Shown here: one piece after another, positions 34,203 through 45,140 of the stretch
Position numbering within the stretch: position 1 is the stretch's first letter
Layout of the letters: every line of letters begins with the position of its first letter
Made by a program: the position numbers and the translations under genes
From: Auriscalpium vulgare
Lineage: Eukaryota > Basidiomycota > Agaricomycetes > Russulales > Auriscalpiaceae
Length of the DNA: 64,000 nucleotides
Direction of reading: 5' to 3'
Assembly (NCBI GenBank): GCA_019915015.1
Contig: JAHBBC010000003.1
Location: 2,108,001-2,172,000, forward strand
Notes under the pieces: model-generated
The model's input: only the letters and a program-made list of their open reading frames with translations
The model's database searches: none
Told to the model about the DNA's origin: nothing

Positions 34203-34556
34203 ATGCCTAGAGGAGGAGACACTGTCACCACAGGCCTTCAGGGCATGGCACTGACGCACATACATGGAGGACGATGTACGAGTCCCCGTCGTAGAAGGAC
34301 CCATACCGCTCCTTGGGCCACTCGACGACGGAGAACTTCTCGATTCTCCAAATCTGGAGGCCCGGTGCGGTCAGGGCGCTGCCCCATGCGTGCTCCTGGT
34401 CGCCAGCATGCTCCCGGACGCGCTTTTCCAGCTGTGGCGGTACGATTCATCAAGCCCCGTTGTGGCGAGGCACGGCGGGAGCCTCACATCAGAGCCGAGC
34501 AGGGCTATATTTGAGTCCTCGATGTTATATGATTCCGGCTTGGTCAGATGGGCCAT
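34203..34556 (-). pseudogene. 5' fragment of the severin gene (exons 1 and 2)
   Basis: The fragment carries the start (ATG at 34556), exon 1 and exon 2 of the severin gene, then stops inside intron 2 where the duplication ends. Two of the three gelsolin repeats are missing. No downstream exon in the new surroundings continues the frame, so a functional product is unlikely. Confidence 0.8.
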
Positions 34557-35274
34557 GATTTGTGGGATGATAGCAGCAACACTGGATGATGGTGGTTGTG
34601 GACAGAGCCGGGCGCGCCTCAGGCGCCAGAATCGTTCACGGTTACTGATCTACTCAATTATACAACTTGTAGCTCGTCCATACTCCCGACCGCTGCTAAC
34701 GCATAAAATTGCTTTGATGATGTGCTCAGAACCTACGAGAGAGGCGCATGCGACATGATAAAGTCGCGACGAGTGCAAATGTGGCGAGCAAGGGTGGCCT
34801 CCTCCGAAGTAGCGACTCGGAGAGTCGGCGGCACTCCGAGTCCGTGTCCGTAAAATCAGAACGTAACTAAGCGCAACTAGACGCGTCACTGGTAGACTTG
34901 CACGCGCCGGGACCATTGTCGACAACCTGGCGAAAGCTGTTAGGCTCGACAAGGCGCGAGAAGTGGACCCAACTCACGATGGCAACGGCCACGAAGTTAG
35001 AAACGCAGCTGATAAACAAAAGGTGATAGTCAGTCTACGACAACCTGTTATACCTTCGGACGATTCACAATGCAATGACGCCGTAACCCAATTGACTGAC
35101 ACTGCCCGCACGAATGATGGGCGGAATGCACATGGAATGAGCCATCATCAAACGTCATACTTGATGTTCGCCGGGTTTCAAGGCAGCGTTGCGACTCGGA
35201 AGCGAGCCCCGAGATGCCCACTCGCATACACTTCACGACTGATTACCTAGAAAGAGACGCAGCGGCCGCGCCGC

Positions 35275-36786
35275 TCAGAAGCACTCTGTCAAATCTCAGT
35301 GATTAGACGGTAATCAAGCGCACGAACGAAGACACGCACTGCGATGAACAATCCCAGGGCCGCTCTCAGCATACTCCTCCTTCGTAAACCACAGATGTCG
35401 GAAGGTACTGAGCGACGCGAGAACGGACCCGCCGATCCACGCCGAGTACTTGCGCTCCGGTGGAGCGATCACCATGACTCTCATGTGGGCAGGGGCGAGG
35501 GCGGTAAGTTCCTTCTTCATGCGGTCCCGAATGCCAGGGAACATCGTCGTCCCACCGCCGAGCACAACGTGAGCATAGAGCTCGCTGCGGATGCCGGGAT
35601 CGCATTCGAGGATGGAGCTGTGCCTTTAGGGAAGGTGAGAATCTTTCATAGTGGAAGGCGACGAGCAAGAGAAACTGACATGGCCTCGTGGATGCCGGGA
35701 GACTCGAGCCCGAGCAATGATGGCTGGAACAGCGCCTCGGGGGCACGGAAGCTGAAGGCGCGACGTGAATTGAGTAGCGACGCTTGATACCGTGAGCTCG
35801 GAACACTTACCGCTCAGTGCCTACGGTGAGGACCTGCCCATCCGGGAGCTCATAGGACTGCTCGAGAGTAGACGAGTTCGCCGCGGTCTGCAGCTCCTGC
35901 TCAAAGTCCATAGCGACATAACACAGCTTCTCCTTGATGTCAATGACAAAGTCGCGGTCACGGGGGTCGACGAACTCGAGCCGGTACCCGGGCTCCGCCA
36001 CGTACTTGATCAAGAGGTCTGTGATGCCAGTGCCCGCCACATCCACGCGCTGGATCGCATGTCGGAGCGGGACGCCCTCCTGAACTGGAATGATGTGCGA
36101 GACGCCGAAACCCGACTCGAGGACCATGCCCGTCCTGTGCCCGCCGCTCGCGCAGAGTGACAGCGCGCCGGGGCCGTTCACGCGGATTGCGGGTACGTTG
36201 AACGTCTCGAACATAATCTGCGCCATCTTCTCGCGGCCTGCCTCGGGATTGAGTGGCGCCTCGGTGAGCAGTACGGGGTGTTCCTCGGGCGCGACGTGCA
36301 GCCCGTGGTGGAACGCGTGGTGCCAGATAATCTCCATGCTTTCCCAGTTGGTTACGATGCCGTGCTCGATGGGGTATCTGAGCACGAGGAGGCCACGCTT
36401 GGCCTGCGCTTCGTCGCCCACGTAGTAGGGCTTCCATCCGGGAAAGGCGGCGTGTTGGCGGTGGCGACCAACGATGGAGCTGGGCGCTTTGGGTGAGTAT
36501 TGTGCAACGGGAGATCGATCCGGCACGTACGGGAACAAAGCGCGAGGAGTATCATCGCCTTGAAGCACATAAACGAAGGCACGCAATGGTTCTCGGGCTA
36601 ACGCACCAGCAACGATGTAGACAATGCAGTCAGACAAATTAGTTGTTCAACATAGGGAGATACGCTACTCACAACCAGCCTTGAACATGCTGGAACCATT
36701 GTCGATAACCTGGCGGAAGGGCTTGACACAGCGCGAGAAGTGGAGCCCGGATCACTCACGATAGCAGCGCCGTCGACGTCGTCCAT
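35275..36786 (-). CDS. Divergent actin-like protein, copy B
   Basis: All exons of copy A are present with the same boundaries, including the tiny last exon restoring IVHRKCF. Amino-acid changes relative to copy A include [10 protein letters not shown] for [10 protein letters not shown] and NPEAGREK for NPEADREK. Conventional actin has LRVAPEE, so copy B carries the derived state there. The altered nucleotide-binding residues are shared. No stop or frameshift is seen. Its upstream region is also duplicated, so it may be expressed. Confidence 0.75.
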
Positions 36787-37286
36787 GTTTAAAAAAGCGT
36801 AAGAGGAAAGAGACGTTGTTATAACGGTCCAGGACAGCGTCTGCGAGACGTCTGCGACACCATAGCGATGTACTTCATCCGGGTATAACTTGCGATAATT
36901 CGGGTTTCAAGGTGGTTGTGCAGAGCGTGACCAGGCGTGACCGCAACGCAGTGTCACAATTCTGCGTCTCCCACAGCATACAGCTCTCTACTCTCCTCCG
37001 CATCATCACATTGCTGGAAACTAGTGAACAAAAAGCATGCACGACACAACTGCCCCACCCCACCTCGATAGCGTAAGAGGCAAAGAACAACACAGTACTT
37101 GGTAAAGCCTGGAAAGCGGCAAGAAGAGGGCAAGAGCTGTGGGGCAGGTGTCTCGCTCGGGGTGTGCGTATGCGTCGAGGGAAAGAGGGAAATGGAATGG
37201 GGAAACATCATTAATGGGTACGTGCGTGCAACTAAAGTCCAAGTCCGTCCAATGACGAGTCCGAGTGCGAAGCGGGGCTCAGGGAA

Positions 37287-37815
37287 TCACGCAGCGCCAG
37301 TGCCGCTCGCGATGGTGAAGGCGGGCGACCTGTTGCCAGAATCGCCGAACACTGCGCACGGTCATGTCAGCCGGGGCACAGTCAGGATGTGTAGGGAGGT
37401 ACGGCACGTACGGACGACGAAATACGCGCTGTCCGGCGCGACGTCTGGCGTGACGACCTTCACCGACCCGTCCGAGATCTTGAATCCACTCGCCAGTGGA
37501 TGATCTACCCCCACGGAGCCACTCATCAGCATTGCGTTAAACACGCGACACGACGCAACACGACGCACCGATATCGAGGTTCTCCGAGTCGCTGCCAGGC
37601 ACGCCGTGCCCGAGCAGCACGAGGCCCGTGTTGTTGCTGCCTGCGGGCGGGATATGCGCGGTGTCCCACGTCACGAGCTGCGTGGAATGGACTGGCCACA
37701 CCGCGCCTGCGACGGGCGCAGTGACAGCGGGCGAGACGACGACGTCGGAGACGGGGCTGACCAGCGAGGCGGTGGCGGCGGCGGCGGCGAGGGCGAGGAG
37801 GGCGAAGAAGCGCAT
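37287..37815 (-). CDS. Secreted Kre9/Knh1-type protein, copy B
   Basis: This is base-for-base the same gene as at 10501-11029 as far as I can see, with the ATG at 37815 and the stop at 37287-37289. The signal peptide and the segments DHPLASGFKISDG and GDSGNRSPAFTI are retained. The same uncertainty applies to the first intron. Identity with copy A shows that the duplication is recent or that the copies are kept alike by conversion. Confidence 0.65.
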
Positions 37816-39791
37816 CGTGCGTGGGTGGGTACGGGTGGGAAGGAGCGACGGTGGTGGGTGGTGGGTGACGAAGGAAAACCAGCGGATGAATATCAGGCGG
37901 CCTGCGAGGAGGTCTTTATAGCGCGCCGGCGGTGCTTCGACGCGCTAGCGTCGGGTGATTTCTGGGGCCACCCTGGAATGGCACCTGTGCGGCATCCCTG
38001 CCGGTGGTTACGCGCGGTTACGCTCCACCCACTGCGCGCAGCAGTACGTTCTTCCAGTATGCATCCATCTGTTCACCGCGCTCTTCCATCTCCCGCGCTA
38101 CCCGCCGCTTCACCTTCCCATCTCCGTCCCCGCATCGCCCATCTTTCTCCGCGCGACGCCACGACGACGCCACGCGCGCGGTGGAGCGCGAACCACGAAG
38201 TCAATCACAACCTCGGTTCCGGACTGTGCGCCGCGCTGGCCTGCGTTGGTGCGCCGGCTCGCATCCCGCGACTTCGTCTGGATATGGGGCGGCGCAAGCC
38301 GTGTCGGGCATCCACGAGGCTGGGCCAAGCCAGCTGCATCGCTGCGTACACGTACTCGTGCCGGGAATGCGGGACGTCAGACAAAGCTTTCGAGCTGTGC
38401 GCAATGGTGAGGCCCGATCGCCGCGCCTGTATTTCGAACACAATGATCAGTGTATTTGTGCCACTGTGCCACCTGCTCGATCGTAGGGAGAGGTTTAGAA
38501 CCGGAGCGCCCGTACCTCGCCGGTCCCCTACGGCCACTCAGTGCGAGGTTGGTGCCGCCCTGCTCAGATCTTGCCACTGGTTGTGGAGGGAGACATGCGC
38601 TTCGACTCAGCAGTGGATCTGCGTGCCGCTCGTTGCCTCAAAATCGATAGCCAACTCGGCGGACCAGCGGGCGCGCCGGCGCTGTCGCATTTGCGCGTGG
38701 CTGCATCCACGTTTCTGGGTGCCGCTGCTTGCTGGTCTCAACTCACCGGCACTCTGGCCGGCCAGCGTGCCACTGCTTCTCTCGCGCACAGTGCACCCCC
38801 CTTGAAGGTCCGTCTCAGTTTAAGCAGCTTTTTCTGCGGCCCGTCCAGGACTCCGCGGGCGAGATCACAGCCTTCTTCCCAACGTATACGCCGCCCGCCT
38901 TCATGCGTATCCACAACGCGCCCGGGCTAGTGCTCATATCTCCGCCGGATTCACGCATCGTCGACGTGACGTGACGGTGACGGTGCCACAGGATCTCAGG
39001 CTTCATCAAGGTCGCTCCTATCGGACCGCTTGTGAATGTATGAAGGTGCGTCGCACGCCGTTGACTATTGTTCTCCATCTCGCCTGCATGATCTCCTCAT
39101 TCAGCATGCGGCACATACGTATATCCAGATCATGGCGAAATATAACATTTTCTGTTTTGTAGGTCTCCAGTGGCGACGGCAAGAACAAGGACGGTGGCTC
39201 TATGTAAGCGACGTTGGCACACGTTAATGTTTTCGCGCCACCCTCCTACGTGGGCGCTTCGACTGCAGGCACACACGTCGAGAACAAGAGTTGGGAGCTT
39301 GTTGTCTTGGAGCATAGCCGACGTCGAGTGTGATTCGAAAATGTGCTTCTAGCTGATGAGAGCACGCGGGCGAAGCACGCAACGGCCCCTCCCTCTGACG
39401 TTGTCTCGCTGGTTGCCTACGACGGTAGGTGGCGAAGGCCGTAGGGGCCCGTAGCGCGTGGAAGGGTCATCAGATCGCGAGACAATACTGGACGTTTCGT
39501 GGAATCTAGTCAGGATACTGTGATCAGAGTTCTGCACAACTGCTGCACAACTGACAACTGTTGGCCAAGAAAGATGACGCGCGCAAAAGCCGGGTGTACG
39601 GCCTATGACTCGGATGTAGTCACTTCGATACGCCGCCGCGAATATTGTCAGCCTGATAATGTAGACAATAACATCTACACTTAGTCAGAAGCAGAAGTTG
39701 CCGTGTATTCAATGATCTAGATTTGATCTCGCGAGACAATGCCATATTTCAATTGTGTGTACTACGTTTGTAGAACAAAAGCGCCGCGTGG
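37816..39791. other. Right part of duplicate copy B, no supported gene
   Basis: Corresponds to 11030-13034 of copy A. It lacks about 14 bp and about 30 bp of internal sequence near 38,330 and 38,755 and carries many substitutions between. The possible small exons described for copy A are also present here, without a recognisable family. Confidence 0.4.
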
Positions 39792-39792
39792 T

Positions 39793-40157
39793 GTCATGGG
39801 CATGGTCACTTACTTACCAACGGACATTCTACGTACGTTCACGGACTCGTTCTCATCGTGCGCGTGTTGTGTATCCAACAGACTCGTTCTCTATTCGCCT
39901 CGTACTTACTTGACTCGGCAGACTCTTATGTTTACGTGTGTTTGGTTCGTGGCTCGCTCATAGTCGCCTCTCGCTCATGTACTTCTCCTTGTCGAGTCAA
40001 CGCCAGCAACGAGCACCCGCTCTGTTCTCGAACCTCCTCTGCTTCTCACACTCGGCCCGTTACAGTTTGACTCGACCACCCCACTCGAAACCCTACCTTT
40101 GCTTCTTAACTTCTTCTCGACATCTCAACACTCGACACTAGCCCCTATTTCTCTCAT
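39793..40157 (+). repeat. LTR and leader, plus orientation
   Basis: The LTR starts near TGTCATGGGCATGG at 39792 and the shared segment runs to 40157, just before the gag start. The true LTR/leader boundary was not fixed because no primer-binding site was recognised. Confidence 0.7.
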
Positions 40158-40171
40158 ACATTTCTGCTAAT

Positions 40172-41329
40172 ATGTCCGCAGCAGGCTACGACGAAAATCC
40201 CTGGCCCAGCACCACTGGGAACATCTCCCAGGACCAGGTACCCGCTCAAGAGACAGCTGAAACTGCTCCACAGGTACCTCCGAGTAATCCGACCTGGCAG
40301 GACTTCAGTGCGATGCTGGAGACACTCAAGGGCGTCAGCCGACAGGTACAATACGCTGACGACAATCAGCGACGTATCGGCGCCGCTCTTGAGGCCCTTA
40401 CGGAACGTATTCACAGCGCCCCGCAGCCTGCAGCGGCTGCGCAATCCACCCGTACTCGCGATTTCGACGACGTCCCTCGTGGCGTCGCTCGATTCAAGGA
40501 ACCACGCGTGTTCACGGGTAAAGCGACTGACGTCGAACCGTTCATTGACGAGATCGAGGCGGCCGTCGAGCTGTCTCGTGCCTCGCTCCCTACTGACTAT
40601 CACAGGGCTTTGTATTTGCAGTCGTACCTCGCCGACGGCTCCGCCAAGAGCTGGTTCACGGCTATCAAGAAGAGCAACGAGGAATTGCTCTACGACTTCC
40701 GCGACCTCATCATCGATTTCCGAGAGAATTTCGGCGACAGCGACGTCGTCGGAACGGCTCTACGCAAGATCGAAGCACTCAAGCAGACTGGCTCGTGCTC
40801 GAGCTACGCGTCTCGTTTCCGAGAGCTACTGGTCTACGTTGACTTCTCCGAAGCGACGAAGATCCAGAAGTTCTATGAGGGTCTGAAGGAAGAAGTCAAA
40901 GACCTTTTCGTCTCTGTTCCTGTTGTTCCTACTGAGTTTGACAGGTACGTCGCGAAAGCGACCGAGCTCGATAACCGCGTGCACAAGCGTAACATCGAGA
41001 AGAATCGCACCAAATCGTCCTTTAACGACAAGGACAAGGGCAAGGCTAAGCAACAGCCTTCAACTCCGCGTTCCGGTCAGGCGTCCTCGTCGACGACGCA
41101 GACCGCACCACCCGCCTCGCACTCGTCGGTTGTACCCATGGAGATCGACGCGACCAAGGTCCGCGCCCCTCTCACACAAACCGAGAAGGATCGTCGCCGC
41201 CGCGACGGTCTGTGCATCTACTGCGGGCAAGGTAATCATGTCATTTCGAACTGCCCTAACATGTCCGAGCGCGCGAAGAAGAACTTTGCCTCGCGCGCTC
41301 CTGCGTCCTCGTCGTCGGGAAAAGCCTAG
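40172..41329 (+). CDS. gag: Retrotransposon Gag with CCHC zinc knuckle
   Basis: An intact 385-codon frame begins 14 bp after the LTR-related block. It encodes a Ty3/gypsy-type Gag: a helical capsid-like region (LPTDYHRALYLQSYLADGSA, DFRENFGDSDVVGTALRKIE), a basic linker (NKNRTKS-like, KDKGKAKQ) and a zinc knuckle CIYCGQGNHVISNC of the form CX2CX4HX4C. Gag packages element RNA in virus-like particles. The frame ends in TAG at 41327-41329, four bases after a GGGAAAA heptamer that would shift ribosomes into the protease frame. The Gag looks complete although the element is not. Confidence 0.85.
   Translation: MSAAGYDENPWPSTTGNISQDQVPAQETAETAPQVPPSNPTWQDFSAMLETLKGVSRQVQYADDNQRRIGAALEALTERIHSAPQPAAAAQSTRTRDFDDVPRGVARFKEPRVFTGKATDVEPFIDEIEAAVELSRASLPTDYHRALYLQSYLADGSAKSWFTAIKKSNEELLYDFRDLIIDFRENFGDSDVVGTALRKIEALKQTGSCSSYASRFRELLVYVDFSEATKIQKFYEGLKEEVKDLFVSVPVVPTEFDRYVAKATELDNRVHKRNIEKNRTKSSFNDKDKGKAKQQPSTPRSGQASSSTTQTAPPASHSSVVPMEIDATKVRAPLTQTEKDRRRRDGLCIYCGQGNHVISNCPNMSERAKKNFASRAPASSSSGKA
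41317..41323 (+). promoter_or_regulatory. Candidate -1 ribosomal frameshift site (gag to protease)
   Basis: The heptamer G GGA AAA in Gag phase fits the X XXY YYZ rule. One codon (GCC) lies between it and the Gag stop. A -1 slip continues AGC CTA GCC into an open frame leading to the protease. Arms AGCCGG (41328-41333) and CCGGCT (41356-41361) can form a stem 4 bp downstream. Confidence 0.55.
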
Positions 41330-41848
41330 CCGGCTGCTCCCACGTCCCAGGGCATCCGGCTGACGATGGGACACGTCTCTCAGCAACGGCTTTCACGCCG
41401 GAGCCCACGCATGTTCGTGCAACGGACAACACGTTCATGCCTGCGTATCGTTCTAACCCGTCCTTCATATTCGCTTCATCCGCGCCCATGCTTAACTCAC
41501 CAGACCATTTCTTTGTGTCTGTCACACTCTCTTTTCCTAACCGTTCTCCTCTGCACACGTACGCGCTCGTGGACAGCGGCGCAACGACGTCGTGCATTTC
41601 GGAGCGCTTTGCGACGCGTCATTCTCTTTCGCGACGTCTCAAGGACGTTCCGGTTCCCATCATGGCGGTTGACGATCGCCCGATTGCTTCTGGCCTGATC
41701 ACCCAGGATGTAGTCACTAACCTTTCGGTGGGAGCTCACTCTGAATTTATAGCGCTGGCTGTTGTCGCAGTCGGCTATCCTGTCATTTTAGGTCTCGATT
41801 GGCTCCAACGCCACAATCCCAACATCGATTGGGTTGATTCCAACCTCA
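41324..41848 (+). CDS. Retropepsin-like aspartic protease, truncated pol
   Basis: The frame entered by the -1 shift stays open and encodes [19 protein letters not shown], then the catalytic motif [12 protein letters not shown] and [17 protein letters not shown], which are the two hallmarks of Ty3-type proteases. Pol is cut soon after DWVDSN at the inversion junction. The reading then runs on through antisense pol and stops at 41980-41982. An ATG at 41437 also begins this frame. Without reverse transcriptase the product could only mature Gag. Confidence 0.75.
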
Positions 41849-42006
41849 CCAGGAGGGTGTCATCCCCCTTTTTAGGGACGAAGTCAGCTCGTCGCGATGG
41901 AGGATCCGCAACGTTCGACGATCCGGGACCCCAGGTCAACCGGAAGTCAAAATCAGACAGAAACATAGCCCAACGCGCCTGACGGCGGTTGAGAACCTTC
42001 GAGGAC
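41844..42006 (-). pseudogene. RNase H / pol fragment
   Basis: The minus strand reads [20 protein letters not shown], then [20 protein letters not shown] and PKKGDDTLL. This is the tail of the Ty3-type RNase H domain with the ALSRR-like motif (here PPSRR). It begins directly at the LTR-related block, so the order LTR then RNase H arose by deletion. Confidence 0.75.
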
Positions 42007-42371
42007 ATGAGAGAAATAGGGGCTAGTGTCGAGTGTTGAGATGTCGAGAAGAAGTTAAGAAGCAAAGGTAGGGTTTCGAGTGGGGTGGTCGAGTCAAACT
42101 GTAACGGGCCGAGTGTGAGAAGCAGAGGAGGTTCGAGAACAGAGCGGGTGCTCGTTGCTGGCGTTGACTCGACAAGGAGAAGTACATGAGCGAGAGGCGA
42201 CTATGAGCGAGCCACGAACCAAACACACGTAAACATAAGAGTCTGCCGAGTCAAGTAAGTACGAGGCGAATAGAGAACGAGTCTGTTGGATACACAACAC
42301 GCGCACGATGAGAACGAGTCCGTGAACGTACGTAGAATGTCCGTTGGTAAGTAAGTGACCATGCCCATGAC
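42007..42371 (-). repeat. LTR, inverted orientation
   Basis: This is the reverse complement of 39793-40157 across 365 bp. It meets the truncated Pro/Ser-rich gene at 42372 and contributes an accidental C-terminal tail to its reading frame. Confidence 0.8.
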
Positions 42372-43197
42372 GGCGCGGCATCACCATGTGCGCGGGACGG
42401 GTGGGCATGGGCAGAGGACCCGGCGTCGCGCGCGGACTGACCCGACGCGTGCTCGTCGTGCTGCGATTGAGAGGGGTGCGACGCGGAGGGTGAGTGCGGG
42501 AGCGATGTGTCGGGGAAGGACAGGGACGGGTATGACGACGTGAGCGAGGACGGCACGTCCTCCCAGTGCGGCGAGCTCGACGTCTGCGAGCGCTCCTGCG
42601 CGTGCCCGCTCTGGCTGTGCGGCGGAGCCGTCTGCGTGCCCGTGCTCGCGGTCGCGACCTCCGCCTCTACCTCCGCCGCCCCCGCCAGTGCGCCCTGCGC
42701 CTCGCCCGCGACGAGGTCACGCACGTCCACCGGGCTCGGCGACCCGCTCACGGGCGCGCCGTGGTGTGGCGGCCCGCTCAGGCTGCTCGCGCTCAGGCTC
42801 GTCCAGCCGTCGCTGCCCCCCGCGACGCGCCGCTCCTCCCAGCGCGCGCGCTCCTGCTCCGCCCGCGCGCGCGCATCCGCGCTCTGCCGGCGCCATTCCG
42901 CCAGCTGCGCGTCGTACTCGGCCTGCCACGCGGCGTGCTCGAGCGCGGACGCGCTCGGCGGGGGCGGCGGGACGGCGGGCTCGGGCTCGTGGTCGGATGG
43001 GGAGTCGGTTTGAGGTTGGGGGGAGGGCGAGGGCTGGGATGTGGGGGCGAGGGGGAGGGGGGGCGGAGTGAAGGCGTCGGAGAGCGCGGCCTGTGCAGAT
43101 TGTGAGTGGGAATATGGCAATATTTTATGAGAGACGGTGGGCGAACCTGGAGGAGGTCCTCGCCTTCTGGGTGGAGGGGGCTTGAAGGTGCGGACAT
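42372..43197 (-). pseudogene. Pro/Ser-rich protein gene cut by the LTR
   Basis: Exon 1 (43147-43197) encodes MSAPSSPLHPEGEDLLQ and is spliced to exon 2 starting at 43090 with AALSDAFTPPPLPLAPTS. The protein contains an Ala/Arg/Glu-rich predicted helix (EHAAWQAEYDAQLAEWRRQS, ARAEQERARWEERR) between disordered Pro- and Ser-rich stretches. It resembles a conserved basidiomycete protein without known function. At 42371 the reading frame passes straight into the inverted LTR and stops at 42251, so the native C-terminus is lost and does not reappear on the other side of the element. Confidence 0.6.
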
Positions 43198-43388
43198 AGT
43201 GGTTGGAGGTGAAGGGCGCGGTGCAGACGTCGTCGGCACTGGCAAGCGCGCCTCGCGGCGCCAGTCGCGCCTTTTCGGACAAAGATGCGCAAATAGCCCG
43301 ACGCGGCGAGCGCGCCACTCAATTACAGTAGCTGCTGAGTCGCACTGATTTCCCCCAGCCTTTGGTCATTACTTCCAGGTTTATACTG

Positions 43389-45140
43389 TCAACAGTGGTT
43401 GTTTATAGCGTCGCTGAACACTCCAGGAAGCTCGTCCTTGATCGCGGGGAGCGACATGTCGCGCATGCCTTGATAATATATGTAAATCTCCCGACACTCA
43501 CTCGCCCTCCACGTAGCTCTGAGCTTCTGCACATGCTCCCCGTCGACCTCTTCGCGATATCTCCGTTCGCGGATGAACAACACCAGCGTTCGCACCTGCG
43601 GGAAAAGGCACGCTAACGCCTCTATACTGGATGGCGTGGTCGGCGCGTTGAGAAAGGACGCGTCCGCCTCGAGCTTCACGAGACGCAAGGCGCCGCAGTG
43701 CTTGAATCCGCCGTGGACAACGCCCCAGTGATCACGATGGTCGCACAAGAAGTCGCTATACAGCGTCTCCAATGCGGTCAGGTGCAGCACATCGCAAATC
43801 GCCTTCAAAGCCTTTGTTTTATAGGCGGTGTTGTGCGCAAACAGCGATATGTACACGTCCGGCGTGTCCAGTGTGTCGTGGGCTTCGCTGTGCTCCAGGT
43901 GCTGAGCTGTCCAGCCCCGTATGACGACGTACAGGAGCGACGACGTGATATGCAGAGTACGGATCGCGGGTGCATGAGCAGGGCCGAAGCGTGCAGCGAG
44001 CGCAGTTAGCAGGGCCTGCTGAGGGTGCCTCGGTCGGTCTACGCATGAAACCGATAGCTTGGTAGATGCTGGGATGTCGAGGTGCTCCAGAAGTGCAGCG
44101 CAGTTGTCCCCCAATCCACCGAGTACGAGCTTGCGCACATGTAGTCGCACAACAGGACTCGGGTGGCGGCCAAAGAAGCAGTTGGTGAGCGTAAGACTCT
44201 CCAACTCGGGCATACGCTGCAGTGCGCCCAGCATAGCCAGTGAGTGGCTCCTTTCCGTCGGCTCGGAATCCATTTGCACGGTCGGACGCATCTCGACATG
44301 CAACTCGGTGAGCCCACCAAAATCCATGTCCGCCCAGCGTGGACGACATCCCATGATGGAGAGTCGCTGGAGGGGCGGCTGTAGTGTCGTGAAAAATGCT
44401 GTGGGAAAGACGAAGGACGGGCTGTACGCGACGCGGATGTCAAGAGACTTGAGGCTCGAGCGTACGCCGTGGGTGTTGGTATCAGCCCTGGAGAAGATAA
44501 AGTGTGCCAATGAAAGGGCGGCGGCGCCGGACAGCGAGGCCACGCGTAGTCTGTGAGTGACCACCCCCATTATGTCCACGAACGCGGCCTCCGACTCTGA
44601 CGGGCGCATGAAGCGGTCTTCCAGCATGAGCGCTATGGGAGCATCTTGCACGCGCTCCATAAACGCGTGCGTCCACGGTGTTACTGGCGGCGCAGGGATT
44701 GTCGACCATAGTGCGGGTTGGCCCATGGCAATTGCACGCCAGCGTTGGCAGACATGCGTCACTATGACCCACCCAAGATGCGCGGAGTTATCGTCTTCGG
44801 TCCAGGGCGAGCGGAGTGTGCGGAAGGCGTCAATGCTGGCGAGGAGGGTGAAGATCTCGCCTGTGATCTCCGTGGGGAGCGCGAATATGTAGGAGGAGGC
44901 GGGATCGACTGGGGAATGGGTGCCGCAGCTCGCCTCGGAGGAAGCCACAGGGGAAAATTCTTTGGCGTCGCCGTATCCAGAGAAGTCGCTCTCTGTGTCC
45001 GACAGCAAGAGTCGATGGCCGCCTAGAGGTAGCAGTGTGAGGTCAGCGGACGTCGTCTGTTCAGAAGATATCTCGTGGCACGCACTCGGAGAGCGAGTGT
45101 CTTCTCTAGTGTCAACCCATTCTGCAGGGACTTCCGACAT
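43389..45140 (-). CDS. F-box protein with leucine-rich segments
   Basis: A single-exon 583-codon frame starts at the ATG at 45140 (MSEVPAEWVDTREDTRSPSA). After a Ser-rich N-terminus comes an F-box at about residues 85-150 (YIFALPTEITGEIFTLLASI, VIVTHVCQRWRAIAMGQPAL). Leucine-rich blocks follow (PPLQRLSIMGCRPRW, MPELESLTLTNCFFG, SPVVRLHVRKLVLGGLGDN). It belongs to the large basidiomycete group of F-box/LRR proteins thought to select substrates for SCF ubiquitin ligases. It is complete, unlike the broken F-box gene at 5.3 kb. Its target is unknown. Confidence 0.85.
   Translation of the reverse strand: MSEVPAEWVDTREDTRSPSACHEISSEQTTSADLTLLPLGGHRLLLSDTESDFSGYGDAKEFSPVASSEASCGTHSPVDPASSYIFALPTEITGEIFTLLASIDAFRTLRSPWTEDDNSAHLGWVIVTHVCQRWRAIAMGQPALWSTIPAPPVTPWTHAFMERVQDAPIALMLEDRFMRPSESEAAFVDIMGVVTHRLRVASLSGAAALSLAHFIFSRADTNTHGVRSSLKSLDIRVAYSPSFVFPTAFFTTLQPPLQRLSIMGCRPRWADMDFGGLTELHVEMRPTVQMDSEPTERSHSLAMLGALQRMPELESLTLTNCFFGRHPSPVVRLHVRKLVLGGLGDNCAALLEHLDIPASTKLSVSCVDRPRHPQQALLTALAARFGPAHAPAIRTLHITSSLLYVVIRGWTAQHLEHSEAHDTLDTPDVYISLFAHNTAYKTKALKAICDVLHLTALETLYSDFLCDHRDHWGVVHGGFKHCGALRLVKLEADASFLNAPTTPSSIEALACLFPQVRTLVLFIRERRYREEVDGEHVQKLRATWRASECREIYIYYQGMRDMSLPAIKDELPGVFSDAINNHC

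Larger units (their letters stand above)
34203..39791 (+). repeat. Segmental duplication, copy B
   Basis: A direct copy of 7417-13034 with few single-base changes outside 38,205-38,820. The left edge joins unrelated sequence next to the integrase gene. The right edge is followed without a gap by the LTR starting at 39792. It contains truncated severin exons, the actin-like gene and the wall-protein gene. Confidence 0.95.
39792..42371 (+). mobile_element. Rearranged Ty3-type LTR retrotransposon with inverted LTRs
   Basis: The left part reads LTR, gag and protease on the plus strand. The right part, on the minus strand, reads LTR followed at once by an RNase H/pol fragment. The two LTR segments (39793-40157 and 42007-42371, 365 bp) are inverted and nearly identical, whereas an intact element has direct LTRs. 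Reverse transcriptase and integrase are absent. The head-on junction is at about 41,845-41,852. It is therefore a fusion of two oppositely oriented copies with loss of the middle, and cannot move by itself. Confidence 0.85.

Noticed and set aside
42507..43105. Plus-strand ORFs of 127-179 codons
   Set aside because: They are Arg/Ala-rich antisense shadows of the Pro/Ser-rich gene and show no start context or domain.
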